Shown here: positions 58,590 to 64,000 of the stretch, one piece after another
How the letters are laid out: every line of letters starts with the position of its first letter
Numbering within the stretch: the first letter of the stretch is position 1
NCBI RefSeq assembly: GCF_003073045.1
Contig: NC_037591.1
Span: 43,875,091 to 43,939,090 of the forward strand
DNA: 64,000 nucleotides
Direction of reading: 5' to 3'
From: Pomacea canaliculata
Lineage: Eukaryota > Mollusca > Gastropoda > Architaenioglossa > Ampullariidae
Notes under the pieces: model-generated
Told to the model about the DNA's origin: nothing
Databases searched by the model: none
The model's input: only the letters and a program-made list of their open reading frames with translations
Position numbers and translations under genes: made by a program

Positions 58590-59110
58590 TCTTGGAGAGG
58601 TTTATCATGTCCATGTCAGTGTCACACTATAATTATGTCAATATTTAATAGAGTGGTTTGTCATGTTCATGTCAATGTCACATTGTAATTATGGCACTAT
58701 TCAATAGAGTGGTTTATCATGTCCGTGTCAGTGTCACACTGTAATTATGTCACTATTTAATAGAGAGGTTTGTCTTGTTCATGTCAGTGTCACACTGTAA
58801 TCATGTCACTATTTAATAGAGAGGTTTGTCTTGTTCATGTCAGTGTCACACTGTAATCATGTCACTATTTAGTAGAGGTTTATCATGTCCATGTCAGTGT
58901 CACACTATAATTATGTCAATATTTAATAGAGTGGTTTGTCATGTTCATGTCAGTGTCACACTGTAATTATGTCACTATTCAATAGAGTGGTTTATCATGT
59001 CCGTGTCAGTGTCACACTGTAATTATGTCACTATTTAATAGAGTGGTTTGTCATGTCCGTGTCAGTGTCACACTGCCTGTGACATGTCACTATTTAACAG
59101 AGAGGTTTTA
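58590..59110. repeat. 63-64 bp minisatellite
   Basis: Unit GAGGTTTGTCATGTTCATGT + CAGTGTCACACTGTAATTATGTCACTATTTAATA, about eight copies. Confidence 0.9.
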
Positions 59111-59239
59111 CTGTAGTTTGGAATTATGTTTGTTCATATTTGGAAAGAAAGGATGCCTGGGCTCGTGGATAGATGACACAACCTGGTGTTTATCAAGTGG
59201 CTGCTGCTGTTGCTGGTGGTGTAGCGGCTGCTGCTGTTG

Positions 59240-60760
59240 CTAAGCTTGTACAGCTGCCTTCTCTGAGGGTCCAGTTGTGACGTCAGGACGACCGACTCAT
59301 AGCCAAACGGTTAAAGAGAAGTTTACAGTCGACACTGAATGTTGTTTTTCGCCAGGAAGAGTTTTGTTGTATCACGTGTAAACGTGCTTTAGTCAGGAAA
59401 GCGTTCGTAAAAAAAACTCGCTTCTATAGTCATGGCGAAATGCAAAAACATGAAAATGATACAAATAAAAAATTCAACTTTTGTGAGAGCAATTTGTTTA
59501 ATTATGATAATTGATTACTTGTCAGTGAAAAAGTTAGCTGCATCATACGCGATAGGAGCGCCAACATCGACTTCATGACGTCATGTGACTATGGCAAGGT
59601 GAGACGTCAAGGCTACAGCCAATGGCGAGCTGGGGAGTATGTTCATTAGCAGTGTCATCCATTTCCTAACACGAAGTGGCGTTACATGTACAAAGTAAGT
59701 TCATACTCTTGTGGTTTTTGTTGTTACATTGACCTGTTGAAACCTGTGGTGGCGTGACGTGCCAACTGTAGTTGACAAGTTAGCTGCTCGTTGCTGCTCT
59801 TGTGTCAGCAACAAAGAGGAGACAACGTGACAGTGACGTGAAATGTTCAGTCGTCACCATTGGACAGTTGTTTTCAGTTTACAGCACAATGCATGTGTTG
59901 CTGTCAATGTGAATGTGTGTCTGACACTCTCAGTAGATGTTTAATCAAAGTAGCTTGGACGGAGAGTGAACAGGAGTGAGAGTGTTCACACTGAGGATGC
60001 TAGGGCGCTCTCGTAAACCTTGCAGCTTCCTCTTCCCTTAGTATAATGGTCATGTCGACGCTGTGTAGTAATGGTCCAATTGCAGCAGATATTCTCCTTA
60101 TATTTATCTCTAGAGTTTACTATGTCAGTGTCTATCATGTAAGTCTAATGTGCCAGGAGCATTGCTATTTATGTCATTTGTACACATCATCATTATATTC
60201 TTTCTTCACAAATATATTTCCTTTTTCACAACATAATCATCATACTGCATGTGCGGTAAAGATATTTTATGTATGACAGAGGAAGTGCCGCTGTAGTGTC
60301 TGCTTGGACCATTTCCCTGTGTGGCATTGATGACTGTAGACAGGGCTGCTGTGTATGGATGACACTTGCCCTGCCCAGTGTACCACTCACTACACAATTT
60401 GTTTACCTGCTTCAGAAGCCTGTAACTTAAGGCTTCATCTGTTTCTCTCTCCTAATCAAAGTGATGAAATAGGCAACTCAGTGACATTGAAAACAGGTCG
60501 GTTGTTACTAGAATATTGTCCGTGCTGTGGTCTCTCCTTTTGAGACAAGACTGTAGCCCTGTATACACCTGTGTGTAGGTGCACCATTGTGTGTTTATAC
60601 ATGTTTATACATTGTGTGTTTATACATGCTTCCAACATATATTTGCATGCGAATCTTAAGTCTTTAAAAACTCTGCAACTGGACCATGGTCTTAGTGAAT
60701 GTGCATGGCAATAGTGATTGTTAAAATGTAGTTTGGTTTCCATCAGCATTCTGAGGCAAG
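59240..60760. other. No gene recognised
   Basis: Unique sequence with moderate AT-rich parts; no domain, transposon protein or RNA gene identified. Confidence 0.5.
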
Positions 60761-60764
60761 AGTG

Positions 60765-61795
60765 CATACACCACTGTATTGTGTACATGTATACACCACT
60801 GTATTGTGTACATGTATACACCACTGTATTGTGTTACATTAAACAGACCACTGTCTTGTGTACATGTATACACCACTTGTACACTGTTACACCATGTATT
60901 GAGTACATGTATACACCACTGTATTGTGTACATGTATACACCACTGTATTGTGTACATGTATACACCACTGTATTGTGTACATGTATACACCATTGTATT
61001 GTGTACATGTATACACCACTGTATTGTGTAGATGTATACACCACTGTATTGTGTAGATGTATACACCACTGTATTGTGTAGATGTATACACCACTGTATT
61101 GTGTACATGTATGCACCACTGTAGTGTACATGTATACACCACGGTATTGTGTACATGTATAACACATATTGTTCTGCACATTGTATTGTGTACATGTATA
61201 CACCCATGTATTGTGTAGATGTATACACCACTGTATTGTGTAGATGTATACACACTGTATGTGGTACATGTATACCACCACTGTATTGTGTACATGTATA
61301 CACCACTGTATTTGTACATGTACACCATCTGTATTGTGTAAATGTATACACTGTATACACATGTATTGTGTTACATGTATACACCACTGTATTGTGTAGA
61401 TGTATACACCACTGTATTGTGTAGATGTATACACCACTGTATTGTGTACATGTATACACCACTGTATTGTGTACATGTATACACCACTGTATTGTGTACA
61501 TGTATACACCATTGTATTGTGTACATGTATACACCATTGTATTGTGTACATGTATACACCACTGTATTGTGTCTGCACCATTGTATTGTGTACATGTATA
61601 CACCATTGTATTGTGTAGATGTATACACCACTGTATTGTGTACATGTATACACCACTGTATTGTGTCTGCACCATTGTATTGTGTACATGTATACACCAC
61701 TGTATTGTGTACATGTATACACCACTGTATTGTGTCTGTACCATTGTGTTGTGTACATGTATACACCATTGTATTGTGTCTGCACCATTGTACTT
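60765..61795. repeat. 25-bp minisatellite ACATGTATACACCACTGTATTGTGT
   Basis: About 40 copies. Long open frames on both strands (up to 355 codons) are repeat artefacts. Confidence 0.95.
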
Positions 61796-61799
61796 TTTA

Positions 61800-62880
61800 T
61801 TTCATGTCAGGTCACATCAACAGCTGCCACAGTGCAGCCTACACTTACATATTGACTTCGTCTGTGACAGGAGACAAATCTTTTTCTTTCAGAGACCAAG
61901 AATGTCCTGATCTTGACAAACTCACGCCATGTGCTCATGTCAATTGGAAAAAAGTTGTTTAACAGATGCTGGCCGTGGTTAATTTCGATGCTGGAGATGG
62001 GTTCTGTAGTCGAGGATCAGAAACACAGACTTGAATGAAAGACAGTGTTGCAGGAAGGTGAGCTGATCCAATAGCAGCATACAGATGAATGATGGCAGGA
62101 GCGGAGACAACTCTCGCCTTTCTTAAGCTTTAATTAAAAGAAACCATTTTTTTCCATGTGAACTATGAACTGCATGGAATTTTTGAACTGGTGAAGCAGC
62201 AGTGATGATCTTGATCTCCTGTGAGTGAAGTGAATGTATGTAGTGTGGTATGCTACAATGTTTGCTACTTCACAGTTTGGCATCAGCTTCACATGCCGGA
62301 TGACTTGCAAGTAATGTTTGTAAAGAGTTACTACAGAGGCTCGCTTTTTGTCTTCATGGGGAGTGGATTGATCTTTTGACTTCGTCTGTAATATTTACTC
62401 CAGAAGTTCTGAGTAGATGTTTACATCCACTTGTATACTCAAGGAATCCTAGTGACTGAAGGAAGCACAGTGTGACAGTCGCTCAGCTGACATGATTGTA
62501 CTGACTGCAGTGTGCGTCTGGTGTGCAGTGTTATGAGGCCACAGAAGTAAAATGTTTTGTTAAGAACACTTAGTGCTTGGACGACCATGTGCTACACGAC
62601 CTCCGTCGTCAGGGAGACAAGAGCCGTCATCGCGGTGATCAAAGTTTCCGCCATTTGGAGACAAAGCACCATGGCGACCGTCAGTTTGAATAGAGATGAC
62701 GTCAGCTGTGTACAGGAACATGTTGACAAACACTGTGTGTGTGTGTGTGTGACATTGCAGGACTTTGTCAGGTGAAAGTCTAAGTGACCCCCGGATGTTG
62801 AAAACTTGGCAGTGTGACTAGACGTCACAAGTGTCGTCACACGTGACGCAACCTCCACCGGCCATGTTGTATTTGTCGGC
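61800..62880. other. No gene recognised
   Basis: Unique sequence. A minus-strand frame around 62755-62595 is open, but I see no family signature or firm splice pair. Confidence 0.4.
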
Positions 62881-62904
62881 GATGACGCAACTGACGCATT
62901 GAAC

Positions 62905-62935
<31 letters not shown>

Positions 62936-62945
62936 CGACGACGAC

Positions 62946-62995
<50 letters not shown>

Positions 62996-63000
62996 CAACA
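62905..63000. repeat. (AAC)n/(ACG)n microsatellite
   Basis: About 30 triplets. Confidence 0.95.
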
Positions 63001-63344
63001 CACACAGAAGGCCAGTATTATCGTGTGTCTCTACTGAAACATTCATTCATCCACTGATGTAGTTTCACGTTCAGCCAGAAAACTAAAAATGTTGTCAGCA
63101 GTCTGACTGTGTGGCACTGCTACGTCACAAGCCTACTTACTTATGACCTACTGACGTCACAAACATATCACAGAGACAGAGATTATGAATGCTTGATGTG
63201 GGACTGTTTCTTCCTGTCATTTTTGTTATCGTCTGAAAGCTCCTTTACGATGGCGACAACATCAAATATCCTCGCTCTAGATGACAGCGACGAGAGATCT
63301 CTACACTGTAGGGGTCAAGGACGAGTGCACGGGTGACGGTGACT

Positions 63345-63600
63345 GCTGCTGAGCCGTAAGTTTACTGACAGCAACGTCTACAGCCCTATAGACAGGCATC
63401 AGAGCCGTGAGTTTACTGACAGCAACGTCTACAGCCCTATAGACAGGCATCAGAGCCGTGAGTTTATTGACAGCAACGTCTACAGCCCTATAGACAGGCA
63501 TCAGAGCCGTGAGTTTATTGACAGCAACGTATACAGCCCTATAGACAGGCCTGACACAAATTACAGCCGTGACTTTATTAACATCAACGTGTTCACTCCT
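63345..63600. repeat. 54-bp tandem repeat
   Basis: Unit GAGCCGTGAGTTTACTGACA + GCAACGTCTACAGCCCTATAGACAGGCATCA, four good copies plus a diverged fifth. Confidence 0.9.
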
Positions 63601-64000
63601 GTACATAGGTGTCACGTCTACATTACAGCAGCCGATTATTAGCATGAAGCGTTTTGACATGTACATGGACACCACGTGACCTAGAGGTTAGTATAGTGAC
63701 ATAGATGTAGTGAGTAGCGCAGTAGTGACGTAGTTGTAGAGACCAGTGACGTCAGGAGTCTACACATGTAGACAGAGACAGCACTGACTTGCCGATGACA
63801 CTACACGTGGTGCACGCACGATTTGTCCTGTCAGCAGAGGCGTCCGCGAGGCAGTACAGTCGTGACGTCCCTCACGTGACACCGCCACGTGCCTGAGGTC
63901 TGACGTCAGGATAAGACTGTGGTTACTGTGGGTAGCTGCCCTTGTCAGTACAGGGAAAGAGTTTCCCAATGAGTCCGCTCTGCATATACGCATGTTGATC

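Noticed and set aside
60721..61962. Long open frames on both strands (up to 355 codons)
   Set aside because: Artefacts of the 25-bp tandem repeat, which is open in several frames.

Overview
This is eukaryotic nuclear DNA, most likely from a mollusc (probably a marine gastropod). I infer this from introns with GT-AG borders, very dense minisatellites and microsatellites, a long C-type-lectin receptor gene, a DUF4806-type gene inside a DNA transposon, and a 5'-truncated CR1/L2-like LINE. I see no bacterial, rRNA or tRNA feature. The species cannot be read from the sequence.

Three receptor-type loci lie on the minus strand. (1) Positions 46418 down to 4710 hold a 40-exon gene for a mannose-receptor-like membrane lectin: a signal-peptide exon, twelve recognisable C-type lectin domains (CTLDs A to L, N- to C-terminal), one transmembrane helix and a short tail with an FDNALY endocytosis-like motif. 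I assembled the exons by hand from splice signals, codon phase and CTLD motifs (W-x-x-A-x-x-x-C, WIGL, EPN, WND). Phases agree at almost every junction between 46.4-27.7 kb and 12.6-4.7 kb. (2) Positions 57044 down to 50212 hold a compact four-exon gene for a type I receptor. It has a small Cys-containing ectodomain and a cytoplasmic tail of about 430 residues packed with 18 tyrosine motifs, mostly Y-T-E/D-V, including four nearly identical 60-bp units. This is the most unusual gene here. (3) Near 57.7 kb there is an isolated exon resembling the GPS cleavage motif of adhesion GPCRs.

Intron 1 of the lectin gene (46351-37104) contains a 3.76-kb transposon at 39764-43521. It has 14-bp perfect terminal inverted repeats and carries, on the plus strand (antisense to the host), a spliced gene whose C-terminal exons encode a DUF4806 domain. 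I saw no transposase. A LINE tail with a (CAT)n end lies at 49.0-49.96 kb, between the two receptor genes.

Much of the remaining DNA is tandem repeat, and many introns have their own private minisatellite. In at least three introns the repeat unit contains a copy of the adjacent exon's 5' splice site. Between about 14.6 and 27.1 kb nearly every CTLD exon needs one or two single-base corrections to stay open, whereas exons on both sides are clean. I read this as a poorly polished assembly stretch rather than decay of the gene, but pseudogenisation of that part cannot be excluded.
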